From: Clostridiaceae bacterium 14S0207
GTDB lineage: Bacteria > Bacillota > Clostridia > Clostridiales > Clostridiaceae
Reading direction: 5' to 3'
DNA length: 64,000 bases
Assembly: GCA_003288255.1 (NCBI GenBank)
Contig: CP026600.1
Span: forward strand, 2,480,001-2,544,000
Shown here: piece by piece, positions 28,295 to 38,085 of the stretch
Position numbering within the stretch: the first letter of the stretch is position 1
Layout: the number at the start of each line of letters is the position of its first letter
The notes under the pieces: model-generated
Seen by the model: only the letters and a program-made list of their open reading frames with translations
Database searches by the model: none
Told to the model about the DNA's origin: nothing
Position numbers and translations under genes: made by a program

Positions 28295-29278
28295 GTGAAA
28301 CGTGTTTTTAAAGCCAATATGCTATTTCTTGTATTAATGCTTATACAACTTATAGCACCATTTTTAGTTATACCAATTTTTAAAAACGTTCTTCATTTAA
28401 ATCAAAATTGGTTAATGGTATTATTTAGTATAATTTTTATTTATTTGCCAGGCATTATATATCTGCTTATAAATAAACAACCTTTTAAGGAAACATTGAA
28501 ATTGAACAAGCTAAGTTTTAAAAATATAGGCTTTTGTTTACTACTTCTTTTATTAATGTATCCTATAACTGGTTTTTGTAATTTATTAACATCTATATGG
28601 TTTCCAAATAATATTCCTTCAGCAATGAACTCTATTTTTTCAGGTTCTAAATTGTTATTTTTCTTCACTCTAGCAATTATGCCTGCTATTGGCGAAGAAT
28701 TTTTAATGCGAGGAATTATTTTAGATGGGTATAAAAATATTAACATACATGTAGCAGCTATTATGAATGGATTTTTATTTGGAATTCTTCATTTAAATCC
28801 AACTCAATTTTTATATGCTTTTATGTTAGGAGTAGTTTTCTCTTACTTGGTTATTTATACTAATTCACTTTTTTCTTCTATGCTAATACACTTTTTATTT
28901 AATGGTTTCAGTGCACTATCTTTCTTGTTTCTCATGAATTCTAATAATTCTGTAACCAAACAAGCTACTGATTCCGCTATGAAAAATTTAGCGTCTATTC
29001 AACATTCATATATATTTATATTAATTATTTATGGTATATTATCTATACTATGTGCATTTGTTATATACATTGTATTAAGACATTTGAAAAAAATAAATAG
29101 ATATGAAGAAAAGCGTTCCTTTAAAGAACATACTATTAACCTAGATGAAGATGAAAATGTAGATGAATTTGCTTCATTAAATCCTAGAAAATCTAAATTA
29201 CTAGCATATACCCCAACATTTCTTTCCGTTATAGTATTTTTTGTTTATATAATTATATCTTTTAAACTATTTAAGTAA
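28295..29278 (+). CDS. CPBP-family intramembrane metalloprotease
   Basis: 327 residues from the GTG at 28295, 8 bases after GGGAGG. About eight membrane segments. Catalytic motifs: GEEFLMRGII (Glu-Glu-x3-Arg), FLFGILHLNP with the first zinc-type histidine, and HFLFNGFSA with the second. Members cleave proteins or prenylated peptides within the membrane, or confer bacteriocin self-immunity. No bacteriocin gene is seen next to it, so a housekeeping role is likely. The C-terminal 60 residues are a charged loop and a final anchor. Confidence 0.85.
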   Translation: MKRVFKANMLFLVLMLIQLIAPFLVIPIFKNVLHLNQNWLMVLFSIIFIYLPGIIYLLINKQPFKETLKLNKLSFKNIGFCLLLLLLMYPITGFCNLLTSIWFPNNIPSAMNSIFSGSKLLFFFTLAIMPAIGEEFLMRGIILDGYKNINIHVAAIMNGFLFGILHLNPTQFLYAFMLGVVFSYLVIYTNSLFSSMLIHFLFNGFSALSFLFLMNSNNSVTKQATDSAMKNLASIQHSYIFILIIYGILSILCAFVIYIVLRHLKKINRYEEKRSFKEHTINLDEDENVDEFASLNPRKSKLLAYTPTFLSVIVFFVYIIISFKLFK

Positions 29279-29300
29279 GAAAAAATATGTTAAAATTCAA

Positions 29301-29343
29301 AAAGGTTGTATAAAATATTTAAAAATGTTTTATACAACCTTTT
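29301..29343. terminator. Bidirectional terminator
   Basis: AAAGGTTGTATAAAA pairs perfectly with TTTTATACAACCTTT between two convergent genes. The plus side ends in TTTTA; on the minus side it is followed by TTGAATTTT. Confidence 0.85.
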
Positions 29344-29360
29344 ATTTTTCATATATGATT

Positions 29361-30728
29361 TTATTCAGCCTTTTCCATTAAAAGCTCTTTCTCTTCCTTA
29401 TTTAATTTGCCAATTTGTCTTATTAATACCACAGCAGCTATCAATGAGGCTAAGAAATCTGAAACCGGTGCTGCAATCCATACTCCATCTAATTTAAAGA
29501 ACTTTGGTAATATCAGTATTAATGGTATTAAAATAATAACCTGTCTTGATAAGGATAATATCATAGACTTAGCAGCTTTACCAATAGCTTGAAAGAAATT
29601 CGATGAAACTATTTGAAATCCTATAATAGGAATCATTAAACAATATATTTTAATAGCATGTTCTCCTAGTTTCAAAAACTCAGGATCACTTCCAAAAGGT
29701 ATCATCATATACTTAGGTAACAATTGAATCACAAGAAATCCAATTATACATAATGTTGTAGCTCCAGCTATAGCTAACTTCAATGTTTTCTTTACTCTTT
29801 TATATTGTTTAGCACCATAATTATATCCTATAATTGGCTGGGCACCCTGGTTTATTCCGAATATAGGCATAAATACCATCATAGTTACACTATTTATAGC
29901 CCCTATAACTCCAACTGCTAAATATCCTCCGTAAGAATTTAATGCCCTATTTTGTATTATTGTAACCAAACTAGAAGCTATTTGCATAGCAAAAGGGGAC
30001 ATTCCAATTGCAAAAATGCTCTTTACTAATACACTATCCAATTTGAAGTTTTCTTTTTTTAACTTTAGCATTGCATCATTACCTAGGAAGTATCTTAAAA
30101 CCCAAATTGAGTTAACGGCTTGAGAAATTATGGTTGCATAAGCTGCTCCCTTAATTCCAAAATTAAAAATACTCATAAATATATAATCTAATATTATATT
30201 TAAAACCCCACCGATAAGCATAGTAAACATTGCTATCTTAGGATTTCCTTCAGCTCTTATTATGTTATTTAAAGCAAATCCTATGTTCTGTAACATTATA
30301 CCTAGTATTATTATAGTAGTATAATCTGTAGCATATACTAGAGTTTCTTTACTAGATCCAAAAGCTAAAAGAAGCTTTTCTTTAAATATTAACCCTAGTA
30401 CAGTTAAAACTAAGGAATTTATAATAACCAGAATGAACGCATTTCCTAATATTTTTTCTGCCTCATCCTTTTTATCTTGTCCCAGTTTTATAGAAATACA
30501 TGCAGCTGACCCAATTCCTACAAGCATACCAAAAGCCATAATTATACATGTAATTGGAAAGGTAGATGTAAGTCCTGATAAAGCTTTAGTACCTACAAAA
30601 TTTCCTATAAACATTCTATCTACTACATTATATAATGCATTAACTATCATTCCCATAATAGCTGGAAGAGAAAACTTAACAAGTAATTTTCCAATACTCT
30701 CATTTCGTAATTGTTCTGAACGTTCCAT
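29361..30728 (-). CDS. MATE-family multidrug/toxin efflux transporter
   Basis: 455 residues with twelve hydrophobic segments in two homologous halves. MIVNALYNVVDRMFIGNFVG in the first half and FGINQGAQPIIGYNYGA in the second are signature positions of the NorM/DinF-like MATE proteins. It exports cationic drugs or metabolites in exchange for Na+ or H+. It is a single gene between a bidirectional terminator and a short leader before sbcC. Substrate unknown. Confidence 0.92.
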   Translation of the reverse strand: MERSEQLRNESIGKLLVKFSLPAIMGMIVNALYNVVDRMFIGNFVGTKALSGLTSTFPITCIIMAFGMLVGIGSAACISIKLGQDKKDEAEKILGNAFILVIINSLVLTVLGLIFKEKLLLAFGSSKETLVYATDYTTIIILGIMLQNIGFALNNIIRAEGNPKIAMFTMLIGGVLNIILDYIFMSIFNFGIKGAAYATIISQAVNSIWVLRYFLGNDAMLKLKKENFKLDSVLVKSIFAIGMSPFAMQIASSLVTIIQNRALNSYGGYLAVGVIGAINSVTMMVFMPIFGINQGAQPIIGYNYGAKQYKRVKKTLKLAIAGATTLCIIGFLVIQLLPKYMMIPFGSDPEFLKLGEHAIKIYCLMIPIIGFQIVSSNFFQAIGKAAKSMILSLSRQVIILIPLILILPKFFKLDGVWIAAPVSDFLASLIAAVVLIRQIGKLNKEEKELLMEKAE

Positions 30729-30852
30729 ACGCCACTTCCTTTCCGTAATTATTTAGATGTCTAACTATAATACATACTTATTAAGTATATTCTCCTCAGA
30801 TTTCTTAGTCAACTGTAATATTATGTGCATTTCATTAATTTTTAATTAACTT

Positions 30853-33800
30853 TTAATTAATCTCGATACTAACTTTTGTTCCACCTTCTCCTGCTTGTCT
30901 AGGTGTAACAATAAGTTTCATAGGAACTCTATTTTTTAATTCTTCAACATGGCTTATAATACCAACTGCCATTCTATCACTATGAAGTTTTTCCAATGAA
31001 TTCATAACATCATCTAATATTCTAGGATCCAATGTTCCGAAGCCTTCATCTAAGAAAAAGAATTCTAATGGTGCACTACCTTTCAACTGAATTTGTGAAG
31101 ATAGTGATAATGCTAATGCTAATGAGGTCAAAAATGTTTCTCCTCCAGATAAAGTACTACAATCTCTTATAGCACCTCCACTAGTATCATCTCTTATGGT
31201 AAAGTTCCCTTGTCCATCAATTTCTAATGAATATCTATTTGCCGTAATATCCCTCAATCTTTTTGAAGCCTCCATAGATATATATTTAAGTTTATCCAAA
31301 GATGCAAATTCTACAAACTTATTTCCTTGAAGTAGCTTATCTAAATCATTAATTAAACTTAGAGTATGATTAATTTTATTTTCCTCTTTCTTTAAATTCT
31401 TAAATTCTTCTAAATCCTTACCCATATCATTAATAGATTGTTCTAAGGAGGCCTTTTCTCTTATCTTTTCTATATGCAATCTACCTATTTCCTCTTTTTT
31501 CTTTAGAACTTCAACCAACATTTCTTCATCTATAAAATTTTTATTTAACTTCTCTGAAACTCTCTTAATATTGTTTTCCGTTTCTTTTACCCTATCTTCA
31601 TAACCTCGTATTTTTTCTTCTAAATGCATTATTTGTTTTTCATCCAAGTATAACTCTAAACACTCGTCAATAGATAAAAATTTATATGCTATTATTCTAT
31701 CTTCTATTTCCTTCTTATTTTTATTGCAAAGTTCTTTTAATGTTATCTTTTCTTGAGTTCTTCTTAATACATTTTCTTTTAAAATTTTAACTTCATTTTC
31801 TGTATTCTCAAATTTTATTTTTAATTCTTTATACTTAATTTCTATGTTTTCTATTTTTCTATTTATTGCTTCTAAAACTTTTACTGGTTCCTCACCATCA
31901 GTTATTTCAATAATTTCTCTAGTTATCTTCTCTATATTATTAGATTTTTCTTTTCCTACCTTTACTAAACTTTCGATTTCAGAAGAATATTTATTTATAA
32001 TAGAGACTAATTCATCTTTATTTTTAATAAACATCTTTTTATCTTCGGAAATTTTCTTTAATTTTTCCCTACACAATGTAAGTTGTCTTTCTATATTTTT
32101 AATTTCCAACACTTTATTTTCTAAAAAATCAAGATCTTCTAATTCTAATTCTTTAATACATAATTCAAGACTTTCTGATGCTTTCTTAACCTTCTCTTGT
32201 AAAAATTTAACCTCTGATTTTAAATCAAAGATTGTCTTACTTTCTATTCTTATATTTTCACATAATCTACTATCTTCCTTTTCCATTTCCTGTTTAGCAT
32301 TAATACATTGTTTTATCTGTTCTTCTAAAAAATTCTTTTCCTTTTCACTTTGCTCTATATCATTTTCACTTTTTATAAACTGATCTTTCTTTATTGCTAA
32401 TTCCTTATTTAAATCCTTATTTAAATTTTCCTTATTAAAAGCATTTAAAATATTATCTATGTTCTCTTTTAATATTTCTTTTTGTTTTTTTAAAACCTGA
32501 AATTCCGTATTACGTTCATTAAATTTTTTCTTTTCCTCTTCAATTTCTTTTTGTAAAATAATTAAAGTATTTTCTCTTTCTTTTAAAATATCTAAATCTA
32601 TCTTTTCTGCTTTTATTTCATGATGATTAGACCCACATACCGGGCAAGGTTCTCCTTCTACAAGTTTAGTTGCAATTATATATGCCATATTTTCTGTAGT
32701 TAGCTCTTGAATTTCATCCTTCAATCTTTCACATTGATCACTTTTTTTGCATAATACTTCCTCTAAAGATTTATGATCACTTTCACTATTTTTAACTTTT
32801 TCTTCTATATTTCTTAGTTTATCCTGTTCTTCTTTTAATTTTATCTCTAAATTCTCTTTATTTCTTACTTTTTCCTCTAACACATTAATTTCATCTTTAA
32901 GTTTAAATAACAAATTATTATGTCCTGGGAAATTATTTGATAAATTATTTAACTTTTCTTGTAAAACATTTAATTCTTTTTCTTTTTGTTCTTTAGTAAC
33001 TAAAATATTGTCTTGTGTTCTACCAAGAACATCAATATGCTCTTCTTTTTCCTTTATTTTAGACTCCTTTTCTCTTAGTTCTTCTAACTCTTTTACATAA
33101 TCTCTTTTAATTAAAACTGTCTTATCTAAAAGTTCTTTATATTCATTTGAAAACTGAAGCCTATCTATTTTTTTATTTAACTCTCCTTCACTTTCTTCTG
33201 CATCAAAAATGTTAATTTCAACTAACTTTAATTGCTCTTCTTTTTCATTTTTCTCCTTATTTAGTTTCCTATAAAGAGATAATAAATCTTCCTTTTCATT
33301 CTTTAATTCTTTACATTGCTTGTTGAGCTCAATAGCTCTCTCTGCATTTTTTTGTTCTCTATATAAATTAGGTAACTTTTCATTTTTATCTCTTTCAACA
33401 ATTTTATAATTTGAAGTAATACAATCTAGTTCTCTTTCCTTTCCATCTAGAACTGTCTCATATTTTAAAAGTTCCTCTTCATTTAATTTGTATTTATTAA
33501 TATTTTCATTATATTGAACTATAAAAGGTTTTATAGTAAAACTAGCCTTTCCTCTCTCTAGTCTTATCCTATCCTCTTCTATTTCTTTCTTGTTTATATT
33601 AAGTTCCTGTTCTTCTTTTTTATATCTATTAAACTCTACAGTAAGCTCTCTTAGATTTTTTAATTCTTCACATCTATTACTAATTTGTTCTTCTTTTAAT
33701 TTTAATTCTTTTTCTTCACTTTCAACTTGTATAAGTCTTTCCTTGTTATCCTTATAGGCTTCTTCCGTTAAATCTTTGTATTTAGAAAGCTTTCCAATTA

Positions 33801-34398
33801 AAATATTTTGTTCATCTAAAACTTTATGCTTAGCACTTCTTACTTTTCCCACTATGTTTTTTCCATATTTCTGTAGACCGAATATTCTTTCTAGCATATC
33901 TCTTCTATCGCTACCTTTAAGCTTTAAAAATTCACTAAACTTTCCTTGTGGTAAAACAACAGAACGAGTAAAATCTTCGCAACTTAGTCCTATTATGTCT
34001 TCACAACATTTTTTAACCTCTCTAGGTCCTTCCCCTATGACTCTCTCTTCACTATAAGCTGATTTCTCTATAATTCTACAATACCTTGTTTTAATAGTTT
34101 CATTCTTATCTCGTTTTATATTTCTCTCTACTATATAATTTTTTCGTATACCATTATTTAAAATTTGGAATTCATAACTAACCAATAATTCATCACAAGA
34201 AGTATTTATACAATTGCTACTTTTTCTTGATATTTCCCCATAAAGCGCTAAAGTTATAGCATCTAAAATAGTAGACTTCCCTGAACCAGTAGGTCCAAAA
34301 ATTCCAAAAAGACCTTTAGACGTAAGTTTTTCAAAATCAATAGTTTGTTCCTCTATAAAACTGTTTAACCCTTTAATCTTTAATGTAATTGGTTTCAT
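30853..34398 (-). CDS. sbcC: SbcC, ATPase subunit of the SbcCD exonuclease
   Basis: 1181 residues. Walker A GPTGSGKST with Lys41, then about 900 residues of coiled coil (rich in Lys, Glu, Leu) broken by the zinc hook CPVC at Cys585/Cys588. The ABC signature LSGGETFLTSLALALSLSS and Walker B FFFLDEGFGTLD lie near the end. With SbcD it forms the Mre11-Rad50-like complex that cuts hairpins and protein-blocked DNA ends. It starts 2 bases after the sbcD stop codon. Normal size for clostridia. Confidence 0.96.
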   Translation of the reverse strand: MKPITLKIKGLNSFIEEQTIDFEKLTSKGLFGIFGPTGSGKSTILDAITLALYGEISRKSSNCINTSCDELLVSYEFQILNNGIRKNYIVERNIKRDKNETIKTRYCRIIEKSAYSEERVIGEGPREVKKCCEDIIGLSCEDFTRSVVLPQGKFSEFLKLKGSDRRDMLERIFGLQKYGKNIVGKVRSAKHKVLDEQNILIGKLSKYKDLTEEAYKDNKERLIQVESEEKELKLKEEQISNRCEELKNLRELTVEFNRYKKEEQELNINKKEIEEDRIRLERGKASFTIKPFIVQYNENINKYKLNEEELLKYETVLDGKERELDCITSNYKIVERDKNEKLPNLYREQKNAERAIELNKQCKELKNEKEDLLSLYRKLNKEKNEKEEQLKLVEINIFDAEESEGELNKKIDRLQFSNEYKELLDKTVLIKRDYVKELEELREKESKIKEKEEHIDVLGRTQDNILVTKEQKEKELNVLQEKLNNLSNNFPGHNNLLFKLKDEINVLEEKVRNKENLEIKLKEEQDKLRNIEEKVKNSESDHKSLEEVLCKKSDQCERLKDEIQELTTENMAYIIATKLVEGEPCPVCGSNHHEIKAEKIDLDILKERENTLIILQKEIEEEKKKFNERNTEFQVLKKQKEILKENIDNILNAFNKENLNKDLNKELAIKKDQFIKSENDIEQSEKEKNFLEEQIKQCINAKQEMEKEDSRLCENIRIESKTIFDLKSEVKFLQEKVKKASESLELCIKELELEDLDFLENKVLEIKNIERQLTLCREKLKKISEDKKMFIKNKDELVSIINKYSSEIESLVKVGKEKSNNIEKITREIIEITDGEEPVKVLEAINRKIENIEIKYKELKIKFENTENEVKILKENVLRRTQEKITLKELCNKNKKEIEDRIIAYKFLSIDECLELYLDEKQIMHLEEKIRGYEDRVKETENNIKRVSEKLNKNFIDEEMLVEVLKKKEEIGRLHIEKIREKASLEQSINDMGKDLEEFKNLKKEENKINHTLSLINDLDKLLQGNKFVEFASLDKLKYISMEASKRLRDITANRYSLEIDGQGNFTIRDDTSGGAIRDCSTLSGGETFLTSLALALSLSSQIQLKGSAPLEFFFLDEGFGTLDPRILDDVMNSLEKLHSDRMAVGIISHVEELKNRVPMKLIVTPRQAGEGGTKVSIEIN

Positions 34399-34400
34399 TA

Positions 34401-35615
34401 CTACTCCTCATCCTCTCCTAAAGCTATTTTCAAGAATAAATCTACAACTTCTTCAGAAGCTTCCACTCCTCTTTCTTTCTTATAAAAATCCTCGAAAAGA
34501 TCCTTAAAGCTTTTCTCAGTATAACTTTCAAATTCAGCCTCAGAATTTTCTTCATTTATAATAATAGGTCTAAATTCTAGAATATCTTTTTTTATTTCTT
34601 TCATGGTTTTTATTTCTTCTTCAGTAATATATTTATCCGTCTTAATCTCTAGATAAACCCATATCTCTCGGTCTTTATTCTCTTCACACCTCTTAATAGC
34701 TTCATCTACTCCATTACATTTCCAAACTTCTATAGGTTTATAATTTTTAAAGTAAATTTGCTTTATATCTGGAATATCTCCAGCATGAATATCTAAAATA
34801 TATGCACCTTTAGAATATCCAATTTCACTTTTACTGTATGGTAATGGAGAACCAGAATATCTAATTATAGTATCTCCCTCACAATTAACCACTTGTGGTT
34901 TATGCAAATGTCCTAGTGCTACATATTGCGCTTTACGTGGGAAAATAATAGGGGGTACTGCTAAACTTCCACCCAATTGAATTCCTCTTTCTGAATCAGA
35001 TTCTTGTCCACCTATTACAAAAAGATGAGATACAAAAAGATTTATAGTATTCCTTCTGTATTTATCCTCTAATCCTGAAAATAGCATTTTCATTTTCTCT
35101 ACATAAGATTTTGCTCTATCTTCATCATTTAAACCTTCATATATAACTTCATTTAATCTTTTTTCGCTGGGATACGGAATGGTTAAGACAACAGCCTTTT
35201 CACCCTTTATTTCTATTTCTACATACCCTTCTCCCGCATCTATAATATTATGTTGTCCACATTTTCCTATCTCTGCAATACTCTTAGGAGTAGCCAACAT
35301 AATAACTCCCTCTTCATATGCCAAAGGATTTGCTGCAACTAATCTTTCTGGATTATCATGATTTCCTGAAATAATTAAGACCATTCTTTGTCCATTTTTA
35401 GTTATATCCTTTAAAGTTTTATAAAATAATCTTTCTGCTTTAGCCGGAGGATTACTATTATCATAAATATCTCCTGCTATAATAACTAAATCTATATTTT
35501 CTTCATCTAAAACAATTTTAAAATCTTCTAAAAATTTCTCTTGTTCCTCTAATCTGCTGGCATTCTCTAAGTACTTACCAAGATGCCAATCAGAGGTATG
35601 TAATATTTTCATCAA
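34401..35615 (-). CDS. sbcD: SbcD, nuclease subunit of SbcCD
   Basis: 404 residues. Mre11-type metallophosphatase motifs: TSDWHLGK (about 7-14), AGDIYDNSNP, SGNHDNPERL and ALGHLHKPQ. First gene of the sbcDC operon; the AGAGGTGA ribosome site precedes the ATG. It supplies the nuclease activity in DNA-end processing. Of two adjacent methionines, the second (MKILHTSDWHL) is the conventional start. No oddities. Confidence 0.95.
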   Translation of the reverse strand: MMKILHTSDWHLGKYLENASRLEEQEKFLEDFKIVLDEENIDLVIIAGDIYDNSNPPAKAERLFYKTLKDITKNGQRMVLIISGNHDNPERLVAANPLAYEEGVIMLATPKSIAEIGKCGQHNIIDAGEGYVEIEIKGEKAVVLTIPYPSEKRLNEVIYEGLNDEDRAKSYVEKMKMLFSGLEDKYRRNTINLFVSHLFVIGGQESDSERGIQLGGSLAVPPIIFPRKAQYVALGHLHKPQVVNCEGDTIIRYSGSPLPYSKSEIGYSKGAYILDIHAGDIPDIKQIYFKNYKPIEVWKCNGVDEAIKRCEENKDREIWVYLEIKTDKYITEEEIKTMKEIKKDILEFRPIIINEENSEAEFESYTEKSFKDLFEDFYKKERGVEASEEVVDLFLKIALGEDEE

Positions 35616-35914
35616 ATCACCTCTCCATTAGTCCTTTAAATAATTATTGCACAAATAACTAAAAAAATCATTATTCTACTATTTGATTTGCCTATTGATA
35701 AAACTTTTACTATAGTGTTTTTTAATTTTTATTGAACTAAAAGTAATTTTGTTTTAATATAAAGACATAGAAAAAACATATACAAATTTGAGTATAATAC
35801 GTTGATTTCAAAGATTCCTATAAACCTAACAAACATAATGATTTTCTTTTCATCTCACTATTAATTTAGTGAGATATTTGTTTTTTGAATTTTTTCTATT
35901 TATTATTAAATATC
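35616..35914. other. Spacer between vanZ-like gene and sbcD
   Basis: About 300 bp without a gene. It holds a perfect 9-bp stem (ATCTCACTA with TAGTGAGAT, 35852-35875) followed on the plus strand by a T-run, and it must contain the sbcDC promoter. Nothing else recognised. Confidence 0.45.
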
Positions 35915-36418
35915 TTATTCTTTATATGCCTGTCTACTCTTTAATTTCATTTTAATCATACCTATAATAAATAAAATTATACTTCCTATAACTATTCCAA
36001 TAGAATCAATCATAACATCCTTAAATTGTCCCGATCTTCCCATAATAAAAATTTGATGTATTTCATCAGTACATGCATATAAAAATGTGCTTATTGATGA
36101 CATTACCCAATATTTTAATAAAACTTGTTTAGTTCTAACCTTATAATAATTATTTATTCCATAAAAAAATAGAAAAAATAAAATCATAAATTCAGTAACA
36201 TGTGCAGCCTTTCTAACTAGAAAATTAAGCATATTGTATCCAACAAAAGTTACGAAAGAAGGTATAACTTTATTCATAATCTCCACTATAAATTCATTAT
36301 TTTGTGTAGAAACATCTCCAGGTTGTTGAGAAAAACAAAAAATCATAATCATAAAAATAAGAGCTGGTATAAAATACATTAATTCTTTTATTTTTTTATT
36401 TTTCATGTACTCCTCCAA
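35915..36418 (-). CDS. VanZ-family membrane protein
   Basis: 167 residues with four membrane segments. The family pattern is SQQPGDVS after the first helix, RKAAHVTEFMILFFLFF in the third, and CTDEIHQIFIMGRSGQFKDVMIDSIG before the last. VanZ proteins can raise teicoplanin resistance, but most homologues have no known role. It lies downstream of the nucleotide-sugar dehydrogenase gene, behind a terminator, so it is probably its own transcript. Confidence 0.88.
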   Translation of the reverse strand: MEEYMKNKKIKELMYFIPALIFMIMIFCFSQQPGDVSTQNNEFIVEIMNKVIPSFVTFVGYNMLNFLVRKAAHVTEFMILFFLFFYGINNYYKVRTKQVLLKYWVMSSISTFLYACTDEIHQIFIMGRSGQFKDVMIDSIGIVIGSIILFIIGMIKMKLKSRQAYKE

Positions 36419-36447
36419 AAATTAATAAACTTTTTAAATTCTTATAT

Positions 36448-36473
36448 AGAAAAAGAAGTCTTTTAAAGACTTC
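36448..36473 (-). terminator. Terminator of the nucleotide-sugar dehydrogenase gene
   Basis: GAAGTCTTT pairs with AAAGACTTC and is followed by TTTTTC on the minus strand. Confidence 0.8.
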
Positions 36474-36509
36474 CTAATTTCAAAAACAACTTTAAAATTT
36501 TGTATAAAT

Positions 36510-37886
36510 CTATATTTTCCAAATATGCATTCCATTTTTATTACATTGATTTTCATCAACTACTGATTTGGTATCTATAATAACAGTATCCTCATTCACA
36601 AGAGTTTTAAAATACTCACAATCATCCATTATTATTTCATATTGTTTTGTTAATATTAATATTGCATCTGCATTCTTTAACGCTTCTTCTTCTGTCTTAA
36701 CCTTAAAATCATATATTGTAGGAACAACAGGATCAAATGCCTTAACATTTGCACCCCTTTCAATTAATATTTTACATATATCAATTGGAGGACTTATTCT
36801 ATCATCATTAGAATAATCTTTCATCGCAAGACCTAAAACAGCTATTTTTGAATCTTTTAAAGCCTTATTATTTTTATTCAACATTTCTTCTGTTTTATCA
36901 ACTATGAATTCAGGAATCTTTGCATTTTTTTCTCTTGATAATTTCAACAAATCCATAGAAACTCCCATTTTTTCTGCCCCTGGAGCTATATAGTGATATG
37001 CATTTGGAATGCAATATCCTCCTACCCCTGGTCCTGGCACTAAAAGATTTACTCTTTTATGAGTATTAGCAAGTTTAACAACTTCTGATATATCAATTCC
37101 TAATCCTTCTGTAAATCTTGCAAACTCTTGACACATAGCAATATTTACATCCCTTTGAACATTTTCAAAAACCTTTGATGTTTCTACTGCTTTTATATTT
37201 GTAGCTGGAATTACCTCAGCTTTGCAAACTATAGATAATAATTTTATAGCTCTTTTTAAACTTTCTTCATTTATAGCACCAACTATTGTTGGCATATTAG
37301 CAAATTCATCAAATGCCACACCTTCTGCTATTCTTTCTGATGCATAAGCTAAATAAAAATCTTCTCCAGCTTTCATATTAGACTCTTTTTCTAAAATAGG
37401 CAGAATAAATTCCTCTGTTGTTCCTGGAATCACTGTGCTTCTAATTACAACCAAATCACCTTTTTTAATATTCTTACCTATAGTAACTGCTGCTCCTTCT
37501 AAATAATTCATTATATACTCACCATTTTTAATTGGAATCCCAACAGTTACTATAATATTATTACACTTTTTAACAGCTTCTTCACCATCTATAGTTCCTA
37601 TGTACTTATTGTCTTTAAGTTCCATATTCAAAATGTCTTTTATGCCTATACCATGAAATTTCTCTGTATGATGAGTCAATCCACTATTTATATCATTAAT
37701 TAAACTTGTATCTACATCAACCCCTATAACTGAACAACCTCTAAGTGCAAAACTCAAACTTAATGGTAACCCAACAAATCCCTGTCCAAACACACAAACT
37801 TTCTTATATTCAGAATCTAGTGGTATATTTTCATCTAATTCTTTAAGCTTTTTTAAACTTAAATCTTCATCATAGTTTTTTGTCAT
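36510..37886 (-). CDS. UDP-sugar 6-dehydrogenase (WecC/TviB-like)
   Basis: 458 residues. N-terminal NAD-binding motif VFGQGFVGLPLSLSFALRG at about 31-49 and catalytic Cys292 in GPGVGGYCIPN. The C-terminal UDP-binding domain contains AVLGLAMKDYSNDDR and an AFDPVVP strand. It oxidises a UDP-hexose (UDP-N-acetylmannosamine, -glucosamine or -glucose) to the uronic acid for cell-wall or capsule polymers. Neighbouring surface genes (RmlD, phosphosugar mutase, S-layer) agree with an envelope role. The exact sugar cannot be read from sequence. Confidence 0.88.
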   Translation of the reverse strand: MTKNYDEDLSLKKLKELDENIPLDSEYKKVCVFGQGFVGLPLSLSFALRGCSVIGVDVDTSLINDINSGLTHHTEKFHGIGIKDILNMELKDNKYIGTIDGEEAVKKCNNIIVTVGIPIKNGEYIMNYLEGAAVTIGKNIKKGDLVVIRSTVIPGTTEEFILPILEKESNMKAGEDFYLAYASERIAEGVAFDEFANMPTIVGAINEESLKRAIKLLSIVCKAEVIPATNIKAVETSKVFENVQRDVNIAMCQEFARFTEGLGIDISEVVKLANTHKRVNLLVPGPGVGGYCIPNAYHYIAPGAEKMGVSMDLLKLSREKNAKIPEFIVDKTEEMLNKNNKALKDSKIAVLGLAMKDYSNDDRISPPIDICKILIERGANVKAFDPVVPTIYDFKVKTEEEALKNADAILILTKQYEIIMDDCEYFKTLVNEDTVIIDTKSVVDENQCNKNGMHIWKI

Positions 37887-37993
37887 TTTTTCCTCCTAAA
37901 CAACTTATATTATGTATTAATTTTAGTGTTTTCCTACTTCATTTACAACTTTTCTTTTATATTATTATATTATAGTACAAATATTTTAAAATT

Positions 37994-38033
37994 TAAAACC
38001 TCTAGTGGTTATATTTAACTCTCCTAGAGGCTT
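37994..38033 (-). terminator. Terminator of the secreted M6 protease gene
   Basis: CCTCTAG pairs with CTAGAGG, with extra pairing at the base (AAGCC/GGTTT), followed by TTTTAAATTTT on the minus strand. Confidence 0.7.
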
Positions 38034-38085
38034 TTAATTAATCCATTTTACTATATTTTAAATTATTTTTATAGGTATTTATTAA